Origin: Sulfomarinibacter sp963741385
GTDB taxonomy: Bacteria; Acidobacteriota; Thermoanaerobaculia; Thermoanaerobaculales; Sulfomarinibacteraceae
Reading direction: 5' to 3'
Length of the DNA: 64,000 nt
Assembly (NCBI GenBank): GCA_963741385.1
Contig: CAVUHO010000006.1
Coordinates: 496,001-560,000, forward strand
Made by a program: the position numbers and the translations under genes. Every line of letters starts with the position of its first letter. The first letter of the stretch is position 1. Of the stretch, positions 25,386 through 35,623 are shown in pieces. The notes beneath the pieces are model-generated. The model was not told the origin of the DNA. It did no database searches and saw only the letters and a program-made list of their open reading frames with translations.

Positions 25386-25605
25386 GGATGCTCCCCTGAC
25401 AAATTTCGGATTTGCTCGCGGCCTCCGGCCACGGCGTCTACCCGCCATGAGCGGGTGGCCGATGGCCGGCCCCCAACCACCCTTCCATCCCGGCCGTCGG
25501 CCACATTCCGCTCCTGTCGGCCAGTGCCGGATTTCGGATTTCCACCCACCCCACCCGGCGCCGTTCCGGTCGGCCGGCATTCCGAATTCCGAATTCCGAA
25601 TTCTT
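25386..25605. repeat. Repeat-rich spacer with two heptamer families
   Basis: Non-coding spacer between two minus-strand genes. It holds (GGATTTC)2 at 25529-25543 and (GAATTCC)3 at 25580-25603, plus GGCCG-rich palindromic stretches (25401-25480) resembling those at 11640-11710. Both heptamer units seen separately elsewhere occur together here. Confidence 0.8.
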
Positions 25606-27102
25606 TCACTCTTCTTCGTCGATCCCGGCAAGCCGCCCGGCCAGTTTTTTCTTGCCTTCAATGTCCATCTGCCGCGCGATCTGGATCCGCTGTGCCTGCG
25701 GTGAACCGGCGCCGTGCAGCGACTCGGTGAGATAGCCGACGGCGTTGCGGCCGAGGGTCATGTTTTCGATCAGCCGCAGCATGCGGATCCGGTTCTCGGT
25801 CGGCACGTCGGCTCGCCCCTTGAGGTACTTCTCGAGGAGGGGACCGGTCTCGGGCGATTTGAAATCCTGTTCCGACGGGCAGGTCACCATCAGTCCCCCT
25901 GCCAGGTCCTGCGCCAATCGCGCGATCTCGTACGGAAAACGGGTCACGTTGTGCTTGCAGACGTTGGCCAACAGACCGTCGTTCTCCCAGTTGCCCGCCG
26001 CGGTCCGGTGCGACTCGTGCGAGGCGGCGATGCCGGCCGAGTAGATGGTCTCGTTAAGGTGGGTCATCTCCACCAGTTTGTCTCGGACATGCGAGACCTG
26101 CGGGACGCCGTTGAAGTCGGCGATAGCGGCGGCCGCGCCGATCAGGACGTCGCCAACCCCGGTCTTGCAGACGTAACTGCGCCGGTGATAGGCGGTGAAG
26201 CGCTCGACCAGGGGCGCCACGAACTCGGTCTCGCCGCACAGGAACACGCGGTCCCACGGCACGAACACGTCGTCGATGACGATCAGCGCCTCCTGCCCGG
26301 AGAAGCGCGCGTTGCCGACGTCGATGTCGCCCCCCTCCATGGCCCGGGTGTCGCACGACTGGCGGCCATAGATGAAGCTCAAGCCCGGGTCCTCCACCGG
26401 TATGGCGGCGCACACCGCGTAGTCCTCGTCCTCGGGCCGCAGCCGGATGGTCGGCATGACCACGATCCAGTGCGAGTTGACGCAGCCGGTCTGGTGGGCC
26501 TTGGCGCCGCGGATCACGATGCCGTCGTCACGGCGTTCGACGATCCGCGTGTAGAGATCGGGGTCGGCCTGGTCGACCGGCCCCTTGCTGCGGTCGCCCT
26601 TGGGGTCGGTCATGGCGCCGCCGACCACCAGGTTGAGTTCCTGGCAGTGGCGGATGAAGTTCTTCAACCGCTCGTGGTACCCGGTTCCGTGGGCCTCGTC
26701 GACCTCAAAGGTGACCGAATAGAGCGAGTTGAAGGCATCCATGCCGACGCAGCGCTGGAAGCAGGTACCGGTGAGCTGGCCGAGCCGCCGTTGCATTCGG
26801 TTCTGCATCACCACGTCGTCGGCACTCTCGGTGACGTGAAGAAAACGGTTGACCCGCCGGCCGCTGATCGACGACTCGGCCGTCGCCAGCTCCGGGTCCT
26901 CGACCGCGAGGTCGTAGGTCGCCGCCATCGCGTTGATCGAAGGCCGGATCATCGGGTGATCCACCGGCTCCTTCACCCGTTCACCTAGCAGGTAGACCGC
27001 GAGCCCTCGTCCCCGAAGACTCTCCACATAATCGTTGCCGTCGCTGATCGGTTGCAGATGTCCACTATCGATCGCTCCCGAGACGGTCTCCTCAGTGGTC
27101 AC
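25606..27102 (-). CDS. abfD: 4-hydroxybutyryl-CoA dehydratase / vinylacetyl-CoA isomerase homologue
   Basis: 498 residues, GTG start with GGAGG upstream. Related along its length to AbfD, the [4Fe-4S]/FAD enzyme converting 4-hydroxybutyryl-CoA to crotonyl-CoA: VDHPMIRPSINAMA, CFQRCVGMDAFNS (Cys114, Cys118), GAMTDPKGDRSKGP, GAKAHQTGCVNSHWIVVMP, YGRQSCDTRAMEGGDIDVGN, HRRSYVCKTGVGD and ESLHGAGSPQAQRIQIARQ. The cluster ligands of the Clostridium enzyme (Cys99, Cys103, His292, Cys299) all have counterparts, but His306 to Cys312 is 6 residues here against 7 there. Known uses are 4-aminobutyrate fermentation and archaeal carbon-fixation cycles; the contraction leaves open a different substrate within the 4-hydroxyphenylacetate-hydroxylase superfamily. 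Divergent from a CoA-transferase/thiolase operon. Confidence 0.85.
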   Translation of the reverse strand: MTTEETVSGAIDSGHLQPISDGNDYVESLRGRGLAVYLLGERVKEPVDHPMIRPSINAMAATYDLAVEDPELATAESSISGRRVNRFLHVTESADDVVMQNRMQRRLGQLTGTCFQRCVGMDAFNSLYSVTFEVDEAHGTGYHERLKNFIRHCQELNLVVGGAMTDPKGDRSKGPVDQADPDLYTRIVERRDDGIVIRGAKAHQTGCVNSHWIVVMPTIRLRPEDEDYAVCAAIPVEDPGLSFIYGRQSCDTRAMEGGDIDVGNARFSGQEALIVIDDVFVPWDRVFLCGETEFVAPLVERFTAYHRRSYVCKTGVGDVLIGAAAAIADFNGVPQVSHVRDKLVEMTHLNETIYSAGIAASHESHRTAAGNWENDGLLANVCKHNVTRFPYEIARLAQDLAGGLMVTCPSEQDFKSPETGPLLEKYLKGRADVPTENRIRMLRLIENMTLGRNAVGYLTESLHGAGSPQAQRIQIARQMDIEGKKKLAGRLAGIDEEE

Positions 27103-27288
27103 GGCGGCACCTCCGGGTCTGATGTCAACGCCTGTCCTTCATACCACACCGAGAGGCCGGACCCGGTTCTTTTCGTGCCTACACAAGGTTCGGAGGATGT
27201 CCGGGCAGCGGGGATTTCAAGGTCAACCCGTACGGAGGGTGGGTGTTACACTCAGCGCCGCTGACCCCGAAGCCGATTGGGAGGGTCC

Positions 27289-28143
27289 ATGACCGAGTTC
27301 TTGGAGCTCAGGGACGCCATCAGAAAATACGTGAAGCCCGGGTGCTCGGTGGCCGCGGAGGGTTTCACGCACCTCATCCCCCACGCCGCGGGGCTGGAGA
27401 TCATCCGCCAGGACATCCGCCACCTGACGCTGATCCGCATGACTCCAGACATCATCTACGACCAGCTGATCGGTATGGGGTGCGCCGACAAGCTCGTGTT
27501 CTCGTGGGGGGGCAACCCGGGCGTCGGTTCCCTCTACCGTCTGCGCGACGCCTACGAAAAGGGAGTGCCTCACCCCATGGAGTTCGAGGAGCACGCCCAC
27601 GCCGCCATGGCCATCGCCTACCAGGCCGGCGCCGCCGGGCTGCCGGTGGCCATCTTCAAGGGCTACCGCGGAACGGAGTACCCCGAGGTCAATCCGAACA
27701 TCAAGTTCATCGAGTGCCCTTTCACGGGGGAGCAACTGACCGCCATCCCGGCGCTCCGCCCGGACCTGGCGATCATCCACGCGCAACGCGCCGACCGCGA
27801 CGGCAACATCTGGCTGCGGGGGATCCTCGGCGTCCAGAAAGAGGCGGTGCTCGCCTCCCGCCACAGCATCGTGACCGTGGAGGAGATCGTCGACAGCGTC
27901 GACGAGTCGCAGGGCGGAACGGTGATCCCGCGATGGGCCATCGGCACCGTCTGCGCCGTTCCGATGGCCGCATTCCCCTCCTACGCCGAGGGTTATTACG
28001 ACCGCAGCAACGGCTTCTACGTCAGGTGGGGCGAGGTGAGCAAGGACCTCACAACCTTCCACGAGTGGATGGAGACGTTCGTGCTGTCGACCAGCGACAA
28101 TAACGAGTATCTTGCAAAGCTCAGGGAGCACGGCTATGTCTGA
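27289..28143 (+). CDS. catI: 3-oxoadipate CoA-transferase subunit A (CatI/GctA type)
   Basis: 284 residues from ATG 27289 (GGAGGG upstream; TACACT at about 27247 may be the -10). Family I CoA-transferase alpha subunit of the glutaconate/CatI branch: EGFTHLIPHAAGLEIIRQ, LIRMTPDIIYDQLIGMGCA, FSWGGNPGVGSLYRLRDA, HAQRADRDGNIWLRGI and VTVEEIVDSV. This form is typical of CatI of the beta-ketoadipate pathway rather than the PcaI/ScoA form. It moves CoA from succinyl-CoA to 3-oxoadipate. The subunit B start lies within its last codons. Confidence 0.83.
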   Translation: MTEFLELRDAIRKYVKPGCSVAAEGFTHLIPHAAGLEIIRQDIRHLTLIRMTPDIIYDQLIGMGCADKLVFSWGGNPGVGSLYRLRDAYEKGVPHPMEFEEHAHAAMAIAYQAGAAGLPVAIFKGYRGTEYPEVNPNIKFIECPFTGEQLTAIPALRPDLAIIHAQRADRDGNIWLRGILGVQKEAVLASRHSIVTVEEIVDSVDESQGGTVIPRWAIGTVCAVPMAAFPSYAEGYYDRSNGFYVRWGEVSKDLTTFHEWMETFVLSTSDNNEYLAKLREHGYV

Positions 28144-28935
28144 GCCCGGCTACACACCCGAAGAGATGATGGTCGTCGCCTCGGCGCGGCTGCTCGACGA
28201 CGACGACGTGGTTTTCATCGGGATCGGGCTGCCGAGCAAGGCTGCCAACCTGGCCCGTCAGACCCACGCACCGAAGCTCTCGATGATTTACGAAAGCGGC
28301 ACTCTCGACACCGCGCCGACGGTCCTGCCGTTGTCGATCGGCGACCCCGAGCTGAGCCGCACCGCGAAGGCCGTGGTGTCGGTCCCCGAGATGTTCAACT
28401 ACTGGCTGCAGGGCGGCTGGATCCGCACCGGCTTTCTCGGCGCCGCCCAGATCGACCGCTTCGCCAACCTCAACACCACCGTCATCGGCGACTACCGCTC
28501 ACCGAAGGTGCGCCTGCCAGGTGCCGGCGGGGCACCGGAGATCGCGTCGTTCTGCTCGCGAACCCTGATCATGTTGCGGCAGAACCCGAAGACGTTTGTC
28601 GAACGGCTGGACTTCCTCACCACCGTCGGTTTCCTCCGCGGCGGGCGAAGCCGCGACGAACTGGGGGTCCCCGGCAAAGGCCCGCAGGCGGTCATCACCG
28701 ACCTCGGGGTTCTCGAGCCCGACCCCGACAGTCGCGAGCTGATATTGACGAAAGTCCACCCCGGAGTCGACGCCAGTGCCGCGGTTGCAGCGACAGGGTG
28801 GCCGCTGATTGTTGCCGACAGGGTCGAAGAGACCGAACCGCCGAGTGCAGAGGAACTCGCCATTCTGAGAGACCTCAAACCCTCCGAAACCTCCGATATC
28901 GGGCAGAAGGTGGCAGCCATGGTCGGGGAGGCGAA

Positions 28936-28939
<4 letters not shown>
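28136..28939 (+). CDS. catJ: 3-oxoadipate CoA-transferase subunit B (CatJ/GctB type)
   Basis: 267 residues; ATG 28136 overlaps subunit A by 8 bp. It carries the catalytic glutamate in MIYESGTLDT, plus VFIGIGLPSKAANLARQTHAP, QGGWIRTGFLGAAQIDRFAN, LNTTVIGDYRSPKVRLPGAG and TDLGVLEPDPDSREL. Subunits A and B form a heteromeric enzyme. The stop overlaps the thiolase start (ATGA), so all three genes are probably translated as a unit. Confidence 0.83.
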
Positions 28940-30144
<1,205 letters not shown>

Positions 30145-30223
30145 CGTTGAACGATTTATCTTTAAGACGTTCAGAAGTCCGGTGTTGAGATCACCGGATC
30201 AGAACCTGAAAGTGGAGGATCCG

Positions 30224-31639
30224 GTGACGAGCCCTTTGAGTTTCTTCGAGCAGGTGAACATCAACTTCGACCGCGCCGCGGCGCTCACCGACCATGCGCC
30301 GGGTCTGCTCGAGCAGATCAAGGCGATCAACAGCGTCATCCACTTCACCTTCCCTCTCAAACGCGACGACGGCAGCATCGAGGTGATGCACGCGTGGCGC
30401 GCAGAGCACAGCCACCACATGCTTCCCTGCAAGGGCGGTATCCGTTACGCGGCCATGGTCAACGAGGACGAGGTCATGGCGCTGGCGGCCCTGATGACCT
30501 ACAAGTGCGCCATCGTCGACGTCCCCTTCGGCGGCGCCAAGGGTGGCGTGAAGATCTCGGCGCACGAGTATTCGGAACGCGAGCTCGAGCGCATCACCCG
30601 GCGCTTCACCTTCGAACTCTTCAAGAAGAACTTCATCGGCCCGGGTCTCGACGTTCCCGCGCCCGACTTCGCCACCGGCCCGCGCGAGATGGGTTGGATT
30701 GCCGACACCTACGCCTCTCTCGCCCCGCACGACATCAACGCCCTCGGCTGCGTGACAGCCAAGCCCATTCAGCAGGGCGGCATCCAGGGCCGCACCGAAG
30801 CCACCGGCCGCGGGATCTTCTACGCGCTGCGAGAGGTCTGCAGCCTCGGCAGCGACATGCGCCCGCTCGATCTCATGCCCGGCCTCGAGGGCAAACGCGT
30901 TGTGGTGCAGGGGCTCGGCAACGTGGGCTACCACGCCGCCAAGTTCCTCGAGGAGTTGGGCGGCGCCGTGATTGTCGGCCTCGTCGAGTATGAGGGTGCG
31001 ATCGCCAACCGTCGCGGATTGCACGTCGAAGACGTCATGGCCCACCGGAAGGCGACCGGTTCACTGCTCGGGTTCCCCGGCGCCGAGAACCTCGAGAACC
31101 GCGACGCAGGCCTCGAGCTCGACTGCGACATCCTCGTTCCGGCGGCCCTCGAAAACGCGATCACGATGGACAATGTCGACCGGATCAAAGCCAGGATCGT
31201 CGCCGAGGCGGCCAACGGCCCGGTGGCCGCCGAGGCCAGCGAACACCTCCACCAACGCGGCGTCGTGGTGGTTCCCGACGCCTACATCAACGCCGGCGGC
31301 GTGACGGTCTCCTACTTCGAGTGGCTCAAGAATCTCCAGCATGTTCGCTTCGGGCGGATGGAAAAGAGATTCGAGGAGAAGGCGGCCCGGCAGATCCTCA
31401 ACGCCATCGAAACTGCCACAGGCACGTCATTTTCCCAGGCAGAAATCAGCGATTTCGCGCGCGGCGCCGACGAGATCGACCTCGTCAACTCGGGCCTCGA
31501 AGAGACCATGATCAAAGCCTACCATCAGATCCGCGAGATCAAGGAGCGCCATCGGGGCATCGATCTTCGAACCGCATCAATGATCAGCGCCATCGACAAG
31601 ATCGCGGCAGTCTACCGGCACCGCGGGATCTTTCCTTAG
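30224..31639 (+). CDS. Glutamate dehydrogenase
   Basis: 471 residues from GTG 30224, chosen because AGTGGAGG lies 6 nt upstream; an in-frame GTG at 30182 would add 14 residues. NAD(P)-dependent oxidative deamination of glutamate to 2-oxoglutarate. Marks: LPCKGGIRYAAMVNEDEVMA, the catalytic lysine region YKCAIVDVPFGGAKGG, IGPGLDVPAPDFATGPREMG, GRTEATGRGIFYALRE, Rossmann loop VVVQGLGNVGYHAAKFL, LVPAALENAI and NAGGVTVSYFEWLKNLQH. It follows the thiolase by 80 bp and may belong to the same catabolic unit. Its TAG overlaps an inverted heptamer-type repeat. Confidence 0.94.
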   Translation: MTSPLSFFEQVNINFDRAAALTDHAPGLLEQIKAINSVIHFTFPLKRDDGSIEVMHAWRAEHSHHMLPCKGGIRYAAMVNEDEVMALAALMTYKCAIVDVPFGGAKGGVKISAHEYSERELERITRRFTFELFKKNFIGPGLDVPAPDFATGPREMGWIADTYASLAPHDINALGCVTAKPIQQGGIQGRTEATGRGIFYALREVCSLGSDMRPLDLMPGLEGKRVVVQGLGNVGYHAAKFLEELGGAVIVGLVEYEGAIANRRGLHVEDVMAHRKATGSLLGFPGAENLENRDAGLELDCDILVPAALENAITMDNVDRIKARIVAEAANGPVAAEASEHLHQRGVVVVPDAYINAGGVTVSYFEWLKNLQHVRFGRMEKRFEEKAARQILNAIETATGTSFSQAEISDFARGADEIDLVNSGLEETMIKAYHQIREIKERHRGIDLRTASMISAIDKIAAVYRHRGIFP

Positions 31640-31716
31640 GATTCAGGTCGCAGGATCCAGGGCCGCCCACCCGCCCCTGTGGTGCGTGGGGCGGATGGGA
31701 CCTGAATCCTGAATCT
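31638..31716. repeat. Inverted repeat with (CTGAATC)2 heptamers
   Basis: AGGATTCAGGTC (31638-31649) and GACCTGAATCCT (31699-31710) are perfect complements, and the right side continues as two CTGAATC units. The left arm overlaps the glutamate dehydrogenase stop. GGTGGG-rich spacer follows to the convergent lipoprotein gene. Confidence 0.8.
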
Positions 31717-31731
31717 GGGTGGGTGGGAGGG

Positions 31732-32334
31732 TTACTCCCCAAGCTCGAACGGAATCCGGATCTCACTTTCCTCCAGGTCAACGCCGAGTATCCACCTGCC
31801 GCTTTGGATGCCGCCGGGAACGTTGAAGAAGAGACGGCCGTAACAACCCCGCTTGTCGCTGACGGTGACCTCGTCGAACGACACTCCGCCGCCGGGAGTC
31901 ACGAAAAACTGGACGGCACACTCGATCCGGCTCGTTGGAAAGTAATCCAGGGGGTCGCGGTTGATGTCTGCCTTCGCGATCACCGGACGCAGCGCTCCGT
32001 AGGCCTCGTTGAACTCTCTCTGTGAGGGCAAGGGGATCGTGTCACCTGCGGGAGAGCGCAGGAATACGTTCTCCCTCTTCACCGTCGCGGTCTGTCCGCT
32101 GGGCGAGCTGAAGCCGACCTCGAGGATCATCCACTCTTCAGCCATCTGTGAATTGGCGAAACGATAGCCGAGAACGGCCCAGAGCTCGGGACCGAACTGC
32201 TTGAGGATGTACTGGCCGAGGCGCTCGACGCCGGGCGTGTCGGTCGGTGTTCCGGTTGAACATGCCACCATGCCCGCCGCAATTCCGAACACCACGATCA
32301 ATGTGATGGTAATTCTCGAAAACCTTGATTTCAT
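31732..32334 (-). CDS. Predicted lipoprotein of unknown function
   Basis: 200 residues from the ATG at 32334. The signal peptide ITITLIVVFGIAAGMVACST has a plausible lipobox (MVAC), so the mature protein would be lipid-anchored at Cys. The remainder (MAEEWMILEVGFSSPSGQTA, EDI-like beta segments, CYGRLFFNVPGGI) looks like a compact beta domain of immunoglobulin-like character, but no family is recognised. It is convergent with glutamate dehydrogenase and divergent from the aminotransferase gene. Location is periplasmic or outer membrane by inference. Confidence 0.65.
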   Translation of the reverse strand: MKSRFSRITITLIVVFGIAAGMVACSTGTPTDTPGVERLGQYILKQFGPELWAVLGYRFANSQMAEEWMILEVGFSSPSGQTATVKRENVFLRSPAGDTIPLPSQREFNEAYGALRPVIAKADINRDPLDYFPTSRIECAVQFFVTPGGGVSFDEVTVSDKRGCYGRLFFNVPGGIQSGRWILGVDLEESEIRIPFELGE

Positions 32335-32578
32335 TGTGACCCCTTTCTTGTCGACCCAACCCGGTAATTGCAATCAGGATGCCACGTTGTACCACGATCT
32401 CATGGCCCATGGCCTCGAGACCGCGTCCTCTGGGGGTGACAGCTCAGCCCACCCGGGATGGCGATCATCTTCGCTGATTGCCGCAGCCGTGTCGAGTGGC
32501 GCGAAGCGGGTCGGACCGGTTATCCTGTCGATGGTGTCGGCGGCGGCGCCGAGGCCTGCAACATACCTGGAGGATTGC

Positions 32579-33631
32579 ATGGAGAAACCGAGATACTACT
32601 TCGTCGATGATCGCGACACGGTCACCCTCGACTTCTCCAAGCTGGGATTCGATTACCTCGCCTGCCCGTACCGTTTCGAAGCGGTCTTTGAATTCGGGGT
32701 GTGGCGGGTCCGCGGCATTGTGGAAGAAAAGACCATGCAGCTGCCTGAGGGCAGCCAATGCCTCCACTACGGCCAGCAGCTGTTCGAAGGCATGAAGGCC
32801 CAGCGAGGCCCCGACGGAAAGGTCTACGCTTTCCGGCCGTTCGAAAACGCGCGGCGCATGAACCAGGGCGCCCGGTACCTGAAAGGTCCGGAAGTCCCCG
32901 AGGAACTCTTCATCCGGGGCATCAGAGAGGTCACGCAGGCGAACCTGCCGTATGTGCCTCCGCACGGCAGCGGCGCCTCGCTCTACCTGCGGCCGATGTA
33001 TCTCGGAGTCGGCGACAACGTCGGCGTCAAACCGGCGACGAGATACGTCTTTCGGATCTTCGTGAGCCCCGTAGGTCCCTACTACAGCGGTGGTTTCGGG
33101 CCCGGCCAGGGAAAGAGTGTCATGGTCAGCTGTTACGACCGGGCCGCCCCCCATGGGAGTGGCCACGTCAAGGCTGGCGGCAACTATGCGTCGTCTTTCT
33201 TCGCGGGCGCCGAAGCAAAAGAGGCTGGCTTCGTGGATGCCATTTACCTCGACCCAGTTGAGCACCGGTATATCGAAGAAGTCGGGGCCGCCAACTTTCT
33301 CGGCTTCAAGGGGGACACCCTGGTGACCCCGGATTCGGCGAGCATTCTGCGATCAGTGACCCGGGTCTCTCTGTTGGAGATCGCATCGGGGATCTTCGGC
33401 TGGCCGACCGAGGAGCGCAAGATCGCTGTCGAAGAACTCAAAGATCTTTCCGCAGCGGCATGCTGTGGAACGGCAGCCGTGTTGTGCTGGGTCTCCTCGA
33501 TCGTCGACGGCGACAAACGGTGGGAGTACCCGTTCGATCCCCGGTGGCAACAGCTGTACGATGCTCTCGTCGGTATCCAGACGGCCGCGCGCGACGACCC
33601 ATTCGGCTGGTTGTACGAAATCAGTTCTTGA
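32579..33631 (+). CDS. ilvE: Branched-chain amino acid aminotransferase
   Basis: 350 residues from ATG 32579 with GGAGG 8 nt upstream. Fold-type IV PLP enzyme: LHYGQQLFEGMKAQRGPDGK, FRPFENARRMNQGARYL, PLP lysine Lys198 in HVKAGGNYASSFFAGAEAK, and IEEVGAANFLGFKGDTLVTP. The size and the EEVGAAN motif place it in the longer IlvE/BCAT2 class. It transfers amino groups between leucine, isoleucine or valine and 2-oxoglutarate. The 3' end overlaps the convergent STAS gene by 11 bp. Confidence 0.92.
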   Translation: MEKPRYYFVDDRDTVTLDFSKLGFDYLACPYRFEAVFEFGVWRVRGIVEEKTMQLPEGSQCLHYGQQLFEGMKAQRGPDGKVYAFRPFENARRMNQGARYLKGPEVPEELFIRGIREVTQANLPYVPPHGSGASLYLRPMYLGVGDNVGVKPATRYVFRIFVSPVGPYYSGGFGPGQGKSVMVSCYDRAAPHGSGHVKAGGNYASSFFAGAEAKEAGFVDAIYLDPVEHRYIEEVGAANFLGFKGDTLVTPDSASILRSVTRVSLLEIASGIFGWPTEERKIAVEELKDLSAAACCGTAAVLCWVSSIVDGDKRWEYPFDPRWQQLYDALVGIQTAARDDPFGWLYEISS

Positions 33632-33962
33632 GTTCGGCGATGGCCTCGGCCCGGTCCTCGTAAACCGGAAAGATCTCGTCAAGCCGGGTCAGCTTCAGCA
33701 GGCTCAGGATCCTCCGGTGGGGCCGCAGCAGAGCCAATCGCCGGCCCTCCTTTTCGAAACGCTGGAGGTAGCCCACCAATTCACCGAGCCCGGTCGAGTC
33801 GACATTGTCGATGCCCGACATATCCACCAGAACCGCCCGTGTACCCGCATCGAGCAGGCCCTGGAGATACGATGAAAACTGCCGTGCAGACTCGCCGAAG
33901 TTGATGACCCCGCGCACTTCGACGACGGTCACGCCATCGCTATCAGACCTGTCGATTTCCAT
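33621..33962 (-). CDS. STAS-domain anti-anti-sigma factor-like protein
   Basis: 113 residues consisting of one STAS domain: VTVVEVRGVINFGESARQF, LVDMSGIDNVDSTGLGELVG and LLKLTRLDEIFPVYEDRAEA. Ser56 in DSTGLGEL is the residue phosphorylated by HPK/RsbW-type anti-sigma kinases in SpoIIAA-like proteins. No anti-sigma kinase or phosphatase is adjacent, so the partner is encoded elsewhere. It could act in a partner-switching stress module. Confidence 0.88.
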   Translation of the reverse strand: MEIDRSDSDGVTVVEVRGVINFGESARQFSSYLQGLLDAGTRAVLVDMSGIDNVDSTGLGELVGYLQRFEKEGRRLALLRPHRRILSLLKLTRLDEIFPVYEDRAEAIAELKN

Positions 33963-34140
33963 GCCGTTTCCCTTCGGCTCCTGAAACGATGCCGCCTCCG
34001 TTCCCGGGGGGCCGTCGGCGGGTATCCGCCCGGCCTCCGGGAGCCTATTGTACGGGTCGCCTCACCCGCTGTGCAACAACGCCACCCGGCAGTGTTCCCG
34101 GGCCGGCGCCAGGGCTCGCGTTGACACGCTTTCAAGATCA

Positions 34141-34641
34141 TCAAAACGGCCACCCTAAGGCGGAATCGGTGCGCCCCCGATCCCCGTCGGCGCTCTCCAT
34201 TGCAGCCTCCGAGGCCCGTTTTCGTTGCTCGGCGTCACGTTCGACAAACAGGCATCCCGCCTCTTCGACCTCCGCCAGCAGCTCCGGCGCCGAGTTGAGA
34301 ATCAACACATCCACGCACCGGTCCCCGGGGATGGCGCCGGCAACCGTCTCGCACACCAGATTCAAGGAGCCGCGCAGCGACCTCAAACTGGCGGGTTCGA
34401 GCCACACGAAAAGCGAAAGCTGCGGTTGCTCCTGGAGGCCCTCCACCCGCACATCCACCAGATGGGCAAATGCCACATCGGGACAGACTGAGAGAGCGCG
34501 CCGCAGCGACTCGGCGCTTTCGTCGTCAAGCGGCCGGTCCGGCGGGCTGAAACGAATTGAGCGATCGGGGGCGGTCACCAATGAAATATAACCGTAAAGC
34601 CCGACCAAATCCAACCGTCTGAAACGGTTTTCGGGAACCAT
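34141..34641 (-). CDS. Unknown protein, possible SseB C-terminal-like domain
   Basis: 166 residues, no signal or membrane segment. A run from about residue 45 (LRRALSVCPDVAFAHLVDVR, LSLFVWLEPASLRSLRGSLN, CVDVLILNSAPELLAEVEEA) alternates strand and helix in a way reminiscent of the SseB C-terminal domain. This is weak resemblance, not a firm assignment. The C-terminus is charged and probably disordered. It is divergent from the TPR gene at 34685; the spacing of 43 bp means the two promoters overlap. Confidence 0.55.
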   Translation of the reverse strand: MVPENRFRRLDLVGLYGYISLVTAPDRSIRFSPPDRPLDDESAESLRRALSVCPDVAFAHLVDVRVEGLQEQPQLSLFVWLEPASLRSLRGSLNLVCETVAGAIPGDRCVDVLILNSAPELLAEVEEAGCLFVERDAEQRKRASEAAMESADGDRGRTDSALGWPF

Positions 34642-34684
34642 CCGATTGGCATACCCTGAGATTTCCGGTTAGCCTTGACAGGTC

Positions 34685-35611
34685 ATGATCAGGTTTGGCC
34701 ATATCGTCGTGATGATCCTGCTGGTTGGAACGATCGGCCGGTGCGAGGATTTCGACACCGCCCTGTCCAGAGCCCGCGAAACCGCCCTGCACCACCGCTT
34801 CGACGAGACGATTGAGATTCTGCTCCCATTTGCCGCCTCCGACGACCCCGAAATCAGGTACATCACCGCTGCCGAGATCGGCAGGGCGTACTTCCATCTC
34901 GGTCGATACGAGCCCGCCAACCGCGCCTTTCGAGAAGCGGTCGCCATCCATCCCGAACAACCCGAAACTGCCATCTACCTCGAAGCATCGTCGTATCTGA
35001 CCGGAGACACCAAACAGGCCTACCTGATCTTCGGGGAGCTCCTGCGCAGTGGGGCGCGCGACCTGTACCTTGCAGTCACCCTCCCCGGCAGCCGCCGATT
35101 CCTCGCCGAGCCGGAGGTGCAGGCCCTCCTCGCCCGGTACGCCGTCCCTCTCGAGGTTGATGCCCGTGCGGCAACGGCGATGGGGGTCGCACTCGGCGAC
35201 AGTCACGACGCGGTCATCAAACACCTTGCGGCGGCGGCCGATCCGTCGGCGCGGGCGCTCACGGCCGAGGCCGGACCTGCGGTGATCTGGGCATTCGCCT
35301 TCGACGACTTCCAGAGGCTGTCGGAAGTCGTTCTGTATGCGGGCAATCTGCTCGAATACACGCCGTACCGTATGCGTTTCGCAGTTGGGATCGATTGGAC
35401 CGCCACCCCGGCGGCGGCGATCGCCGCATGGGGACCGCCCTCGTCGATGCTTTCCGGCGACGACCGCAGCATCAGCATGACCTGGGACTTCGAAACCCAC
35501 AAAATGACCATCGGATTCGGGGACCCCGGCGCCGCGCGGCCGCCGGACCACCCGCAGGGGGCGGCCATGATTCGAATCCTCCGGCTCAAGGCGGCCGGGC
35601 CGGCTCCCTGA
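34685..35611 (+). CDS. Secreted TPR-containing protein of unknown function
   Basis: 308 residues with a short signal sequence (FGHIVVMILLVGTIGRC; the Cys may be a lipid site, though the lipobox is poor). Residues ~25-120 contain two or three TPR-like helix pairs (AEIGRAYFHLGRYEPANRAF, AIYLEASSYLTGDTKQAYLI). The C-terminal ~170 residues are mixed and unrecognised, with a beta-rich segment near SISMTWDFETHKMTIGFG. It is followed 12 bp later by the yqgE-like gene, suggesting an operon. Confidence 0.65.
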   Translation: MIRFGHIVVMILLVGTIGRCEDFDTALSRARETALHHRFDETIEILLPFAASDDPEIRYITAAEIGRAYFHLGRYEPANRAFREAVAIHPEQPETAIYLEASSYLTGDTKQAYLIFGELLRSGARDLYLAVTLPGSRRFLAEPEVQALLARYAVPLEVDARAATAMGVALGDSHDAVIKHLAAAADPSARALTAEAGPAVIWAFAFDDFQRLSEVVLYAGNLLEYTPYRMRFAVGIDWTATPAAAIAAWGPPSSMLSGDDRSISMTWDFETHKMTIGFGDPGAARPPDHPQGAAMIRILRLKAAGPAP

Positions 35612-35623
35612 TAGGATTGGATC

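Noticed and set aside
31732..32373. Longer start for the lipoprotein gene (12-13 extra residues)
   Set aside because: A start at 32373 would put charged residues before the signal peptide; ATG 32334 gives a normal lipoprotein signal.
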